From Parasediminibacterium sp046546515 (GTDB taxonomy: Bacteria > Bacteroidota > Bacteroidia > Chitinophagales > Chitinophagaceae): 64,000 nt of DNA. The first letter of the stretch is position 1; every line of letters starts with the position of its first letter. Position numbers and translations under genes: made by a program. The stretch covers positions 1 to 64,000 of the forward strand of contig NZ_JBKHKJ010000023.1 in NCBI RefSeq assembly GCF_046546515.1. The letters run 5' to 3'. The notes beneath the pieces are model-generated. The model made no database searches, had not been told where the DNA came from, and saw only the letters and a program-made list of their open reading frames with translations. Below are positions 42,326 to 50,837 of the stretch, piece after piece.

Positions 42326-43471
42326 CTACACTTTGGCAAGCCTAACAATCGTATCAACCAATATTTTCCAGCTATACTTTAATTTTTCTGTTTGTAAATG
42401 CGGTAGAAAATGTGCTTCCCCCAATTGGTATAGCTCCTCTATTTTGGCAGCAATGGCTTCTGGGTTGGGTTCTGCCACCAAGCCTACTTTTCCATCAGGA
42501 ACCAATGCCGGCAGACCGCCAACATTGGTAACTAGCATAGGCTTTTCAAAATGGTAGGAGAGGGGTGTAACCCCGCTTTGGGTAGCATTGCGGTAAGGCT
42601 GTATTACAAAATCGGCTGCACTTAAATAAAACCGTACTTCACTGTCCGATATAAAATCGGTTCTTAATATTAACTGGTCTTCAATAGCAAGTTCTTTTAT
42701 CAGGTCGTCATACAGCTTCCTATCCTCATAATACTCGCCAGCCACTAGCAGCTTGCAGCCTTTAAACTGGCCATTTTGCTGGTGGGCTTTTAAAATTTGC
42801 ATGGCTTGCAGTAATAAATCCAGCCCTTTGTATTTCCTGATAAAGCCAAAAAACAAAATTACATTTTCCTCGGCAGGGATGCCTAAATGTTGCCTTGCTT
42901 CAGCTTTTGGCAAGCCTTCGCCAAAATTGTCGTAAAGGGGGTGTACAATTTGTTGGGCTGGTTTTTTGGCGAACGTTTTTAAATCGGCCAAGACCTTTTC
43001 ACTCATGGTTACAAAAGCATCCACCGTTTTAAAGCAATATTTGGTAAACAGGGTGTCTCCTGGCCTCTTTTCATGCGGTATTACATTGTCGGCAATGGCA
43101 ACAACCTTGGTTGTTTTATTCAACTTTGCACAACGTAAAATAGTGCCTAAGCATGGCCCCATGAAGGGCAGCCAGTAACGGATAACAATAATAGCAGGTT
43201 TACGCTTTCGCAATTCATTGCCCACTTTTAGCCAGTTTAATGGGTTTACAGAGTTGATACAAACTTTAATATTGATGTCTGTGGGCTTGGGTTCAGACGA
43301 GTATTGCGTAGTACCCGGAAATAAAAAGCCTGGGTATTGCAGCGAGAATGTATAAATGGTTGTATCAAATCCTTGCTGCTGGAACTGGCGCGCAAGGCGT
43401 TCGTCAAACGAAGCCAAACCACCACGGAGCGGGTGCGCAGGGCCAATAATAATCACTTGTTGTTGCTTCAT
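42326..43471 (-). CDS. GT4-family glycosyltransferase
   Basis: 381 residues, GT-B fold. The N-terminal glycine loop is GPAHPLRGGLASFDERLARQF. The C-terminal nucleotide-sugar domain includes ILFFGFIRKYKGLDLLLQAM, DFISDSEVRFYLSAADFVIQPY and SGVTPLSYHFEKPMLVTNVGG, with the EX7E-like acidic region. It probably adds a sugar from a nucleotide donor to a lipid-linked glycan at the inner membrane. Its ATG overlaps the stop of the PIN toxin gene (ATGA), so they are co-transcribed. Confidence 0.9.
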   Translation of the reverse strand: MKQQQVIIIGPAHPLRGGLASFDERLARQFQQQGFDTTIYTFSLQYPGFLFPGTTQYSSEPKPTDINIKVCINSVNPLNWLKVGNELRKRKPAIIVIRYWLPFMGPCLGTILRCAKLNKTTKVVAIADNVIPHEKRPGDTLFTKYCFKTVDAFVTMSEKVLADLKTFAKKPAQQIVHPLYDNFGEGLPKAEARQHLGIPAEENVILFFGFIRKYKGLDLLLQAMQILKAHQQNGQFKGCKLLVAGEYYEDRKLYDDLIKELAIEDQLILRTDFISDSEVRFYLSAADFVIQPYRNATQSGVTPLSYHFEKPMLVTNVGGLPALVPDGKVGLVAEPNPEAIAAKIEELYQLGEAHFLPHLQTEKLKYSWKILVDTIVRLAKV

Positions 43472-43867
43472 GGTAAGTAGGAAGATGGGGTTATTATTTG
43501 CAAGCCATCAATATAGATAAAATATTTTTCGTTGATGGTAGCAAGTGGAGTATTGTGGTGCAAAGCAGTAGCGGCTATAATCAAGTCTTTAAAATCAATT
43601 GACTTTCTTTTGGGTTTTAAAGAGCTTTGGATTTGGATAGACGTAAACATTTCCTCAGAAGTAAATGGAACAGAACTAACGTTATTGAATACAGTATCCC
43701 AAAATGGCTTTTGTAAAATAGTAGCACCTATGTATACTTCGTATTGGATAATCACTGAAACTAAAAAAGAGTCATAATCTTTAGAAAGGTAACTAAAAAA
43801 AGTATTTTCCTTGTTGGGTTTTCTAAAATAGTCAATTAGCACCGATGAATCAAGGTAAATTAATCAT
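43468..43867 (-). pseudogene. PIN-domain (VapC-like) toxin, frameshifted near its start
   Basis: The body reads YLDSSVLIDYFRK...VSVIIQYEVYIGA...DFKDLIIAATAL, with the acidic residues of a PIN ribonuclease. In the frame that encodes this, the only downstream starts (GTG at 43842) drop the first catalytic aspartate. An ATG at 43865-43867, overlapping the antitoxin end, is in the right place, but one extra base in ATGATTAATTTACC puts it out of frame. Removing one A would give MIIYLDSSVLIDYF, a typical VapC start. It is either a disabled toxin, a frameshift-controlled one, or a sequencing error. Downstream it overlaps a glycosyltransferase. Confidence 0.7.
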
Positions 43868-44021
43868 TTATTTTCTTCAACCATGGATGCCTTTTTTCAT
43901 ATTCCTTTACTTGTTCTGGTGTCATTGTGGGGCCACTTAATAACAGTTCAATCATTGCCTTTTGCTTTTTGGTAAGGGGTTTTTTTACCGATGTGTCTAT
44001 TTTTAAAATTGTTGCTCCCAT
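43860..44021 (-). CDS. Small antitoxin-like protein upstream of the PIN toxin
   Basis: 53 residues beginning MGATILKIDTSVKKPLTKKQ and ending EKRHPWLKKIND. It is charged, with a helical middle (KAMIELLLSGPTMTPEQVKEY). Its stop lies inside the presumed toxin start region (ATGATTAA), the usual overlap of type II antitoxin-toxin pairs. The N-terminal strand could bind DNA, but no named antitoxin family is recognised, so the identification rests mainly on position. Confidence 0.65.
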   Translation of the reverse strand: MGATILKIDTSVKKPLTKKQKAMIELLLSGPTMTPEQVKEYEKRHPWLKKIND

Positions 44022-44080
44022 TTTTACATCTTTTGCATTTCAAAATTAAGTTTTATATCGCAATTTATCAAAAATTACCT

Positions 44081-45025
44081 CTACTCAATCCCCAGCCTTT
44101 CTTCTATCAAATAATTATTCCTTTCACTGCTGTTGCGGCTTACCAGCTCTGCAATAAAACCTGTCAGGAATAATTGTATGCCTATTACCATCACCGTTAG
44201 CCCAATATAAAAGGCAGGCTTGTTGGTGAGCGAAAACTCTTTGTCCATTAGTTTATGAGCTGACAAGTAAACGCTTACCCCAAAGCCAATCAAGAAGCAA
44301 AGCGTGCCATACAACCCAAAGAAGTGCATAGGCCGTTTGCCAAATTTATTGAGGAATGTAATGGTTGTTAAATCTAGGAAACCATTGATGAACCTTTCCC
44401 AGCCAAACTTGGTAGTGCCATATTTCCTTGCACGGTGTTCTACCACTTTCTCGCCAATTTTGCGGAAGCCTGCCCATTTGGCGAGAACAGGTATGTAGCG
44501 GTGCATTTCGCCAAATACCTCAATGCTTTTTACTACCTTTTTCTTATAGGCTTTTAGGCCACAGTTAAAGTCGTTCAGTTGAATGCCAGAGCTTCTGCGG
44601 GCAGCAGCATTGAACAATTTGGAAGGCAGGTTCTTGGTAAATGTATTGTCGAACCTTTTTTGCTTCCAGCCGCTTACTAGGTCGTAACCATCTTCCACAA
44701 TCATCCTTCGCAATTCTGGTATTTCGTCTGGGCTATCCTGCATATCAGCATCCATGGTTATGACCACGTTCCCTTTTGCCGCTTTGAAGCCTTCGTTTAG
44801 GGCTGCACTTTTGCCATAATTGCGTTGCAATTTGATACCCTTGATATTGTTGTTTTGATGGGATATTTTTTTAATTACCTCCCAGCTATCATCTGTGCTA
44901 CCATCGTCTATAAGTATTACCTCATAAGTATATTGATGTGCAGTAATTACCCTTTCTATCCATGCGCACAATTCGGGCAGCGATTCGTCTTCATTCAATA
45001 AAGGGATTACAATAGATATGTCCAT
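44081..45025 (-). CDS. GT2 glycosyltransferase of the DPM1/ArnC type
   Basis: 314 residues. The N-terminal GT-A domain has VIPLLNEDESLPELC, ILIDDGSTDDSW, KLQRNYGKSAALNEGF and the metal motif TMDADMQDSPDEIP. Two C-terminal helices (FGLYGTLCFLIGFGVSVYL and FYIGLTVMVIGIQLFLTGF) anchor it in the inner membrane. This class transfers sugars to undecaprenyl phosphate to feed periplasmic glycan modification. Followed closely by a DUF4199 gene on the same strand. Confidence 0.92.
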   Translation of the reverse strand: MDISIVIPLLNEDESLPELCAWIERVITAHQYTYEVILIDDGSTDDSWEVIKKISHQNNNIKGIKLQRNYGKSAALNEGFKAAKGNVVITMDADMQDSPDEIPELRRMIVEDGYDLVSGWKQKRFDNTFTKNLPSKLFNAAARRSSGIQLNDFNCGLKAYKKKVVKSIEVFGEMHRYIPVLAKWAGFRKIGEKVVEHRARKYGTTKFGWERFINGFLDLTTITFLNKFGKRPMHFFGLYGTLCFLIGFGVSVYLSAHKLMDKEFSLTNKPAFYIGLTVMVIGIQLFLTGFIAELVSRNSSERNNYLIEERLGIE

Positions 45026-45046
45026 GAACCAGTTTCTTTATAATTT

Positions 45047-45571
45047 TTATGTGCCTATTTGGTGACTATTTGCTTTTTTCTTCATCAACAACCCAATTAC
45101 CGATCCAACAAATGCAGCGGCAATGCCCACTGCAAGGTTCAGCATTACCATGCCCGACATTACCATCAGGCCAATTACTTTTATCGCCATTGCCTGTTGC
45201 GCTTTTGCCTCTTCAACATTTAATTTAGTCATTTGTTGCTTAGCTTCCAGCATTCGCTGCTGGTAAAGGTCGTTTATATAACCTGGAAAAACAATATATG
45301 TAGATAAAAGCGTGTAAATAAACAAGATGCAAACCACCACCACGGCTACTTTAAAGCCATAGCCAAACTGAAAGCTAAAGGTTACATCTTCCGGGTTGCT
45401 GTTATTACTGATAAATATCGATGTTAACACGCCCGTTGCTAGTATGCCGCTGTTTGCATACATGACCCAAGGCTGTAGTTTTTGATGGGTTAGTTGCAGC
45501 ACAATATCCAGCAGCACCAATATTGCTGCAATCACTACCCCTTTTTTTATATGTGTTTTCTGTTTGTCCAT
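45047..45571 (-). CDS. DUF4199 membrane protein
   Basis: 174 residues with four hydrophobic helices and a charged linker (RMLEAKQQMTKLNVEEAKAQ) before the fourth, the DUF4199 layout. In many Bacteroidota it precedes a DPM1-like glycosyltransferase exactly as here (21-bp gap), which suggests a shared role in lipid-linked sugar handling. The last residues (SHQIGT) and stop come from a dispersed intergenic repeat, ATGTGCCTATTTGGTGA on the plus strand. Confidence 0.85.
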   Translation of the reverse strand: MDKQKTHIKKGVVIAAILVLLDIVLQLTHQKLQPWVMYANSGILATGVLTSIFISNNSNPEDVTFSFQFGYGFKVAVVVVCILFIYTLLSTYIVFPGYINDLYQQRMLEAKQQMTKLNVEEAKAQQAMAIKVIGLMVMSGMVMLNLAVGIAAAFVGSVIGLLMKKKANSHQIGT

Positions 45572-45651
45572 TAATTTATTTGTGAATTCATAAGTGTTGC
45601 GATTTTCTTATTCCTAATTAAGCCTTTGCTTTTCTTTGCGGTTAAACTTGC

Positions 45652-46917
45652 TTATTTATTCCCATTCCACTTGCCTTTGGTGAACACGCCTGAAATACTT
45701 CCTGTTAAAGGTATTCCTATAAATGGGCTGTTGGCACTTTTGCTTTTGTTGTTTTCTTTATTTAAAATAGTAGTGCCTGTTTTGCTGAATACTGTAAAAT
45801 CGGCCATTGCACTTATTTCTATTGTAGCATCCGGCAGATTGAATAATTGTCGTGCATTTTGCCCCATCAATTTGGCCAATTTATCTTCCGGCAAATGACC
45901 AAAAAGATGGTTAACGACTGCAAAACTTGTTTGCAAGCCAATCATGCCATGGGCTGCATATTCAAACTCACAGGTTTTATTGTCCCAGTTTTGTGGCAGG
46001 TGGTGGCTGGTGATGCAGTCTATCGTTCCATTTTCCACGGCAGACCTCAAGGCCATCATGTCTGCTCTCTTTCGCAGAGGTGGGTTTAATTTTAGATTGG
46101 TGTCATAGCCTTCTAAATCCTCATCGCAAAAAAATAAGTGGTAAGGCGTAACGCTGCTAGAAATAGCCAAGCCTTCAGCTTTTGCTTCGGCTACTAATGC
46201 CGCGCTCTCTGCTGTAGAAATACCTGTTATGTGCAGTTTGCTGTTTGTATATCGCAGTAAATCAATATCCCGCTTTACAAGCATTGTTTCAGCGAGTGCG
46301 GGGATGCCGGGCAAGCCCATTTGTGTAGAAATAATACCTTCTGTCATCAAGCCAAAAGCCCCGATGCTTTTGTCAATGGGCAGTTGGATGATAGTGCCAT
46401 TAAATGCGTTGATATATTGCAATGCTTTCAGCAGCAAGCCAGATGACTGCACAGGCTGCAACCCATCAGAAAAAGCAATAGCACCACATTGCTGCATCTC
46501 GTACATTTCTGCAAGGTCTTTGCCTTCAATATTTTTAGAAATGGCACCAATAGGGTAGAGGTGCACGGGCAATTGCTTTTGCTTTTCTACTATATAAGCC
46601 ACTTGGGGCTTGTTTTGCAGGCTTGGCTTAGTGTTGGGCAACACAAACACATGGGAAATGCCACCTGCAAGTGCTGCTGCTGCGCCGCTTTCTAGGCTTT
46701 CACGGTGTTCGTAGCCAGGGTCGGCAAAATCTGCAAAAATATCTACCCATCCCGGCGATATGGCTAGGTCTTGTGCTTCAATTGTTTCATCGGCTTCAGT
46801 AACAATAGCATCATCAATCATGGCTATTGTGGCATCCACCACCAAAATATCCTTTACCAGCCCTGCGAAAAGAGAATTTTTATCAGCTATTAATACCTTT
46901 TTAATCAGTAATTTCAT
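45652..46917 (-). CDS. pyrC: Dihydroorotase-like protein lacking the metal ligands
   Basis: 421 residues of the amidohydrolase fold. It keeps PGWVD and DPGYEHRESLESGAAAALAGG, so it clearly derives from class I dihydroorotase. However, the HxH zinc motif that should follow PGxxD reads FAD (61-63), and the later TDHAPH motif reads TSHHLPQ. Such forms (like the inactive PyrC' of pseudomonads) act as non-catalytic partners of aspartate transcarbamoylase. A true PyrC should be elsewhere. The symbol marks the family only. It is not linked to other pyrimidine genes here. Confidence 0.8.
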   Translation of the reverse strand: MKLLIKKVLIADKNSLFAGLVKDILVVDATIAMIDDAIVTEADETIEAQDLAISPGWVDIFADFADPGYEHRESLESGAAAALAGGISHVFVLPNTKPSLQNKPQVAYIVEKQKQLPVHLYPIGAISKNIEGKDLAEMYEMQQCGAIAFSDGLQPVQSSGLLLKALQYINAFNGTIIQLPIDKSIGAFGLMTEGIISTQMGLPGIPALAETMLVKRDIDLLRYTNSKLHITGISTAESAALVAEAKAEGLAISSSVTPYHLFFCDEDLEGYDTNLKLNPPLRKRADMMALRSAVENGTIDCITSHHLPQNWDNKTCEFEYAAHGMIGLQTSFAVVNHLFGHLPEDKLAKLMGQNARQLFNLPDATIEISAMADFTVFSKTGTTILNKENNKSKSANSPFIGIPLTGSISGVFTKGKWNGNK

Positions 46918-46993
46918 CGAATGCCCTAAAAATTTTGTGCAATATAAACGTAAAAAGCCGATACACGCTTATATTTGCTGCCCATTGCAAATT

Positions 46994-47068
46994 CGGGATG
47001 TAGCGCAGTCCGGTTAGCGTACACGTCTGGGGGGCGTGAGGTCGCTGGTTCGAATCCAGTCATCCCGA
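46994..47068 (+). tRNA. tRNA-Pro (GGG)
   Basis: A 75-base cloverleaf. Acceptor CGGGATG/CATCCCG, anticodon stem CACGT/GCGTG with loop CTGGGGG (anticodon GGG), T-arm GCTGG TTCGAAT CCAGT. CCA is not encoded. A terminator hairpin follows at 47079. Confidence 0.95.
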
Positions 47069-47078
47069 CAATTACCAT

Positions 47079-47125
47079 TAAAGCCTTTTAAAATCGATTG
47101 ATTTTGAAAGGCTTTATTTATTTTG
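47079..47125 (+). terminator. Terminator of tRNA-Pro
   Basis: TAAAGCCTTTTAAAATC pairs with GATTTTGAAAGGCTTTA around ATTG, followed by a T-rich run. Confidence 0.8.
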
Positions 47126-47257
47126 CTGCTTATGGCTATTTTGAGCTTGGTTGTATTTTAATTAGGGCAGTTTTGAAATAATGCTACTGAATCGATAACC
47201 TTTACTTTTTTCTCAAAGTAATTCAATAAATCCGTCCGTATTATTTGAAGCGATTGC

Positions 47258-47398
47258 ATGATTGAGTTTTATAGGCTAATTATTTTATCTGTTGCTGCAC
47301 CCTTAGTTTCTTTCCTTGCAAGTTATATTGGCTTGTTGACGGTCGCAGTACTTTACCTCAAGCATAAGCATTTTCAGGCAAAAAAAAACCCGCTATAA
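47258..47398 (+). CDS. Possible 46-residue single-helix membrane peptide
   Basis: MIEFYRLIILSVAAPLVSFL continues with a hydrophobic helix (ASYIGLLTVAVLYLKHKH) and a basic end (FQAKKNPL). It looks like a small membrane protein. Against it, its last codons overlap the tRNA-Leu terminator and nothing supports a start signal. The region 47126-47257 shows nothing. Confidence 0.25.
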   Translation: MIEFYRLIILSVAAPLVSFLASYIGLLTVAVLYLKHKHFQAKKNPL

Positions 47399-47407
47399 AA
47401 GCGGGTT
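47379..47407 (-). terminator. Terminator of tRNA-Leu
   Basis: Minus strand AACCCGC, TTTTATA loop, GCGGGTT, then eight Ts. Confidence 0.9.
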
Positions 47408-47410
47408 ATG

Positions 47411-47496
47411 TGCCTCAGGCGGGAATCGAACCCGCACTCGAGTTGCGTCGAACAGGATTTTAAGTCCTGCGTGTCTACCAGTTCCACCACCAAGGC
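47411..47496 (-). tRNA. tRNA-Leu (TAA)
   Basis: An 86-base class II tRNA. Acceptor GCCTTGG/CTGAGGC with discriminator A, anticodon stem CAGGA/TCCTG with loop CTTAAAA (anticodon TAA), a long variable arm (TTCGACGCAACTCGA region) and T-arm GCGGG TTCGATT CCCGC. Confidence 0.95.
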
Positions 47497-47498
47497 TG

Positions 47499-47532
47499 AA
47501 AAAAAAATTCCATCTTTTTGGATGGAATTTTC
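47499..47532 (-). terminator. Terminator between tRNA-Gly and tRNA-Leu
   Basis: Minus strand AAATTCCATC, CAAAAA loop, GATGGAATTT, then a run of Ts. tRNA-Gly therefore seems to end here, or to be separated from tRNA-Leu by processing. Confidence 0.8.
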
Positions 47533-47538
47533 TAAGAG

Positions 47539-47611
47539 AGCGAAAGACCAGGCTCGAACTGGCCACCTCGACCTTGGCAAGGTCGCGCTCTACCAAATGA
47601 GCTACTTTCGC
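47539..47611 (-). tRNA. tRNA-Gly (GCC)
   Basis: 73 bases. Acceptor GCGAAAG/CTTTCGC with discriminator T, anticodon stem CGACC/GGTCG with loop TTGCCAA (anticodon GCC), T-arm GCCAG TTCGAGC CTGGT. Confidence 0.95.
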
Positions 47612-47702
47612 ATTTTTAAGACCTTTTCGTTTGTTTTGGGAGTGCAAATATAAGTGTTGTTTTTTATCTGCAAAATTTTTCTTTATTTTTTACTGTTTTT
47701 TT

Positions 47703-47912
47703 TTATTTGTATTCAGGAACGTATTTTGAACTGCTTTGTACTTCTACATCAGGATGCCCTTTGTAGCGTGATTGGTACAACTTGTAGCAACTGCCAAATA
47801 CAAAAGATATAAAACAAAATACAGTTAAATAAAACAAGAACTTAGACGAGTTTACCCAATTTTTGGTAAAGTCTTTTTTGTTTTCTTCTTTTTCTATCAA
47901 GTGGTTGCTCAT
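47703..47912 (-). CDS. Small single-helix membrane protein, unknown
   Basis: Start placed at MSNHLIEKEENKKDF (47912), since the upstream in-frame start adds a leader unlike the rest. 69 residues: an acidic-basic N terminus, one helix (FLFYLTVFCFISFVFGSCY) and a polar C terminus ending SSSKYVPEYK. No family recognised. It sits between the tRNAs and a glycosyltransferase. Confidence 0.45.
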   Translation of the reverse strand: MSNHLIEKEENKKDFTKNWVNSSKFLFYLTVFCFISFVFGSCYKLYQSRYKGHPDVEVQSSSKYVPEYK

Positions 47913-47985
47913 ATATTTCTCAATTACGGTGCAAAAATAAGGCTCAAGCATATACAACGATGCCATGCTTGAAACATTTTTTTAT

Positions 47986-49011
47986 TTATTCTTTTTTATC
48001 CACAATCTGATAAAAATATTGTTTATTTAATATAAAATATTGGTACACTACGCTGCCATTATATACGCCTTTCAACTGGCAAATAGGCACTCGGTTTAGT
48101 GAATGTGTTTTGTATCCACGGAGCCATATCCCCAATACTGAAAAGTGGGCTTTGCTGATAGCTGCAAAAAAATACTTGTCGCCATGGAACAACCCTTTCC
48201 ATGCAGAAATAGCGTCTAGCAAAAAACGTAAAGGGATAATGGTAATTTTCTCTTTGAAAGTAAGGTTTTTAGAAAGCATCAGCAAGTTGTTCCTGAAATT
48301 GAGGAAAACTTTTCGGCCACCCCGTGGCAGGGTGCCTGCACCCACATGGTAAACAACAGATTGCGGGCAACCCATGATGCGGTAGCCCATTAGCTGCATC
48401 CGCCAGCAGAGGTCTATTTCCTCCTGGTGTGCAAAAAAGAAGTCATCAAAACCGCCTGCCGCATGAAAAACCTTGCTTTTCACAAACATGGCTGCCCCGC
48501 TTGCCCAGAATATTTCCTGGATATCGTCATATTGGTGCCTGTCTTCCTCCAAAACATCAAAAATACGCCCTCTCGAAAAGGGGTATCCCAGTTTGTCTAT
48601 CCACCCACCAGATGCGCCTGCATATTCCAGCAAATGACGGTGTTTGTACGAAATAAGCTTGGGTTGGCAGGCTGCTATGCTGGCATCTGCCTCCATCAGG
48701 CTAATAATAGGCTCTATCCAGTTATTAGAAACCTCCACATCAGAATTAAGCAATACATAATAATCGCTCTCCACCAGCTTCAATGCCCAGTTGTAGCCAC
48801 CTGCAAACCCTTCATTTTTGTTATTAACCAGTATTTCTACACTAGGGAAATGTTCCTTTACAAAAGAAATAGACTCATCTGTAGAAGCATTGTCTGCAAC
48901 AACCACACGCTTATTGGCGTAAGTGCTGCCCAGCACAGACGGAAGGAAATTTTGCAGGTGCTGCTTTCCGTTAAAGTTTAAAATTACAATAGCTACTGAA
49001 GGACTAGTCAA
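47986..49011 (-). CDS. GT2 glycosyltransferase, rhamnosyltransferase-like
   Basis: 341 residues. GT-A signatures: VAIVILNFNGKQHLQNFLPS, VVADNASTDES, NNKNEGFAGGYNWAL, VLLNSDVEVS and the acceptor-side FFAHQEEIDLCWRMQ with GAGTLPRGG. This matches the WbbL/rfbF-like group that adds rhamnose or related sugars to O-antigen-type chains. No membrane helix except a weak one near the C terminus. Monocistronic; no rhamnose-pathway genes nearby. Confidence 0.9.
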   Translation of the reverse strand: MTSPSVAIVILNFNGKQHLQNFLPSVLGSTYANKRVVVADNASTDESISFVKEHFPSVEILVNNKNEGFAGGYNWALKLVESDYYVLLNSDVEVSNNWIEPIISLMEADASIAACQPKLISYKHRHLLEYAGASGGWIDKLGYPFSRGRIFDVLEEDRHQYDDIQEIFWASGAAMFVKSKVFHAAGGFDDFFFAHQEEIDLCWRMQLMGYRIMGCPQSVVYHVGAGTLPRGGRKVFLNFRNNLLMLSKNLTFKEKITIIPLRFLLDAISAWKGLFHGDKYFFAAISKAHFSVLGIWLRGYKTHSLNRVPICQLKGVYNGSVVYQYFILNKQYFYQIVDKKE

Positions 49012-49049
49012 ACAAGTTCAATTTTTGCGAAAATAGAGGTTTACATATT

Positions 49050-49247
49050 ACCACGAAGGCACACTTATTATTCACCACATAGGCATATAGTACACATAGT
49101 TTTAAACCGGTAAAAAAAAGAAAAAATAGTTTTTAACCTTATTGCTATCTCTTTATAAGCCACTAGGGGCTAAAAAAGAAAGGCAACATACTATTTTTTC
49201 TTTCTTTTTCTTGCTAGTTTCCTATGTGCCTATGTGGTGAGTATTAA
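49050..49247. repeat. Inverted dispersed repeat pair at the rpe 3' end
   Basis: TTCACCACATAGGCATATAG, then TACACATAG (49074-49100), and CCTATGTGCCTATGTGGTGA (49221-49240) are inverse copies flanking A/T-rich DNA. The right copy encodes the last residues and stop of rpe. Confidence 0.65.
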
Positions 49248-49893
49248 CTACATTTTTCAAATCTGCTATGGCCTTGATGGGGTCAGCAGCTTTAAAAACG
49301 GAGCTGCCAGCTACCAATACCGTTGCGCCTGCCTCCACAATTGTAGCCGCATTGGCAAGCGTAACCCCTCCATCAATTTCAATATCAACAGCCAGCCCTC
49401 TTTCATTAATCAGTTGCCTTAATTGCCTTATTTTTTCTAGTGTATAGGGTATAAACTGCTGGCCGCCAAAGCCTGGGTTCACGCTCATCAGGTTTACCAA
49501 GTCTATATCTGCTATAATATCAACTAGCAGGTGTATGGGTGTGTGCGGGTTTACGGCTACCCCAACCTTCATGCCCAGCCCTTTTATCTGTTGTATGTTG
49601 CGATGCAGGTTGCGGCAAGCTTCTATATGCACGGTAAGTATATCTGCACCTGCCGTTGCAAATGCTGCCGCATAATTCCCCGGGTCTTCTATCATTAGGT
49701 GTACGTCCAGTATTTTGGTCGTGGCTGTCCTTATTTGTTCTATAACGGGCAGGCCAAAACTAATGTTGGGCACAAAACGCCCATCCATCACGTCTAAGTG
49801 CAGCCAGTCTGCCTCGCTGTTGTTCAGCATGTTGCATTCGTCCGCCAATCTTAAAAAGTTGGATGCTAGTAGGGAAGGAGCGATAATGGGCAT
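49222..49893 (-). CDS. rpe: Ribulose-phosphate 3-epimerase
   Basis: Interconverts ribulose 5-phosphate and xylulose 5-phosphate. TIM-barrel motifs: IAPSLLASNFLRLADE, WLHLDVMDGRFVPNISFG (metal histidine and aspartate), LDVHLMIEDP, SVNPGFGGQQF and DIEIDGGV. 223 residues, as expected. The C-terminal HHIGT and the stop are encoded by a dispersed repeat, giving it the same tail as the unrelated DUF4199 protein (HQIGT). It may share a transcript with the upstream TPR lipoprotein (16-bp gap). Confidence 0.96.
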   Translation of the reverse strand: MPIIAPSLLASNFLRLADECNMLNNSEADWLHLDVMDGRFVPNISFGLPVIEQIRTATTKILDVHLMIEDPGNYAAAFATAGADILTVHIEACRNLHRNIQQIKGLGMKVGVAVNPHTPIHLLVDIIADIDLVNLMSVNPGFGGQQFIPYTLEKIRQLRQLINERGLAVDIEIDGGVTLANAATIVEAGATVLVAGSSVFKAADPIKAIADLKNVVNTHHIGT

Positions 49894-49909
49894 GTGTAAT
49901 TTTTTAAAG

Positions 49910-50710
49910 TTATTGCAACCGTTTAATAGCCGCTTCGGCTTCTACCATGGCGTTGTCTAAAGCAAAAGCCTGCTGGTATTTGGCAATGGCTTCTGTTTTT
50001 TTCAATAATGCCTCATAGCATTTGCCTTGCCAGTAATAAGCATCGGCAAACCTGTTGCTTACGCTTGCTGCTGTGCTAAATACATTCAATGCCTCGTTGT
50101 ATTTCTTGCTGTCGAAATATACATAGCCTTTTTCAAGATAGGCGTCCATGAATGTATAGTTATTATCGATGCTTTTGTCAAAAAAGAAAAGGGCTTTTTC
50201 CTTGTTGCCAGAGCGTGCAAAAAACACGCCTGCAAAAAAAGCAGTGTACGCATCGTATTCCCTACCAAGCCGTAGCTCGTCTATCTGCTGGCATATAACG
50301 AGTGTTTTTGGGTTTTTGGTTTCTGCATAAAGGTTGGCTAGTGCTAGCAACCCATCCTGCGCAGGGTAAATATTAACTGCTGTGGTGTAATAGCGTATGG
50401 CTGACGTTGTGTCCCCAGCGTGTTGGCATACCTGCCCTTTTTTGTACCAAAGGGCGTAGTTGCCCTTGTCACGCACAATAAGCGAATCTAGTTGTGCCAA
50501 TGCCTGCTTGTAATTGCCAATGCTATCAAGTGCAGTAACATAGTTGAACCTTAGCCCCGTGCTGTCTGGTTTTTGTTGCACAGCCTTCCCCAGATTGGCA
50601 ACATAAGTAGGTGTAGTTGTTCCATTTGCAGCGGGGGGATTTTTTTGGTCAGTATTATTCTTGCAGCCTATAAAAAATACAACAAGCAGCGGCACAAAAC
50701 ATCTATTCAT
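49910..50710 (-). CDS. TPR lipoprotein
   Basis: 266 residues. A lipoprotein signal ends FFIGC (cysteine near 16), followed by a polar linker and five or so tetratricopeptide repeats (GNYKQALAQLDSLI, ALWYKKGQVCQHAGDTTSAIRYY, AYLEKGYVYFDSKKYNEAL, AYYWQGKCYEALLKKTEAIAKY). Periplasm-facing protein-interaction module with unknown partners. It immediately precedes rpe. Confidence 0.82.
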   Translation of the reverse strand: MNRCFVPLLVVFFIGCKNNTDQKNPPAANGTTTPTYVANLGKAVQQKPDSTGLRFNYVTALDSIGNYKQALAQLDSLIVRDKGNYALWYKKGQVCQHAGDTTSAIRYYTTAVNIYPAQDGLLALANLYAETKNPKTLVICQQIDELRLGREYDAYTAFFAGVFFARSGNKEKALFFFDKSIDNNYTFMDAYLEKGYVYFDSKKYNEALNVFSTAASVSNRFADAYYWQGKCYEALLKKTEAIAKYQQAFALDNAMVEAEAAIKRLQ

Positions 50711-50837
50711 CCTGCAAAAATAATAGCTGTTGGTACAGCAAACTTTTTTATTTAGATATTTTTTGCTACTGAAGTTGTTTCAACTTTTCATTCTTTTGTT
50801 CTAAAATCTAATGCAACTCATAATTTATAATTCATAA

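Noticed and set aside
47374..47653. ORFs across the tRNA genes
   Set aside because: They lie over tRNA-Leu and tRNA-Gly and their terminators; the tRNA folds explain the sequence.
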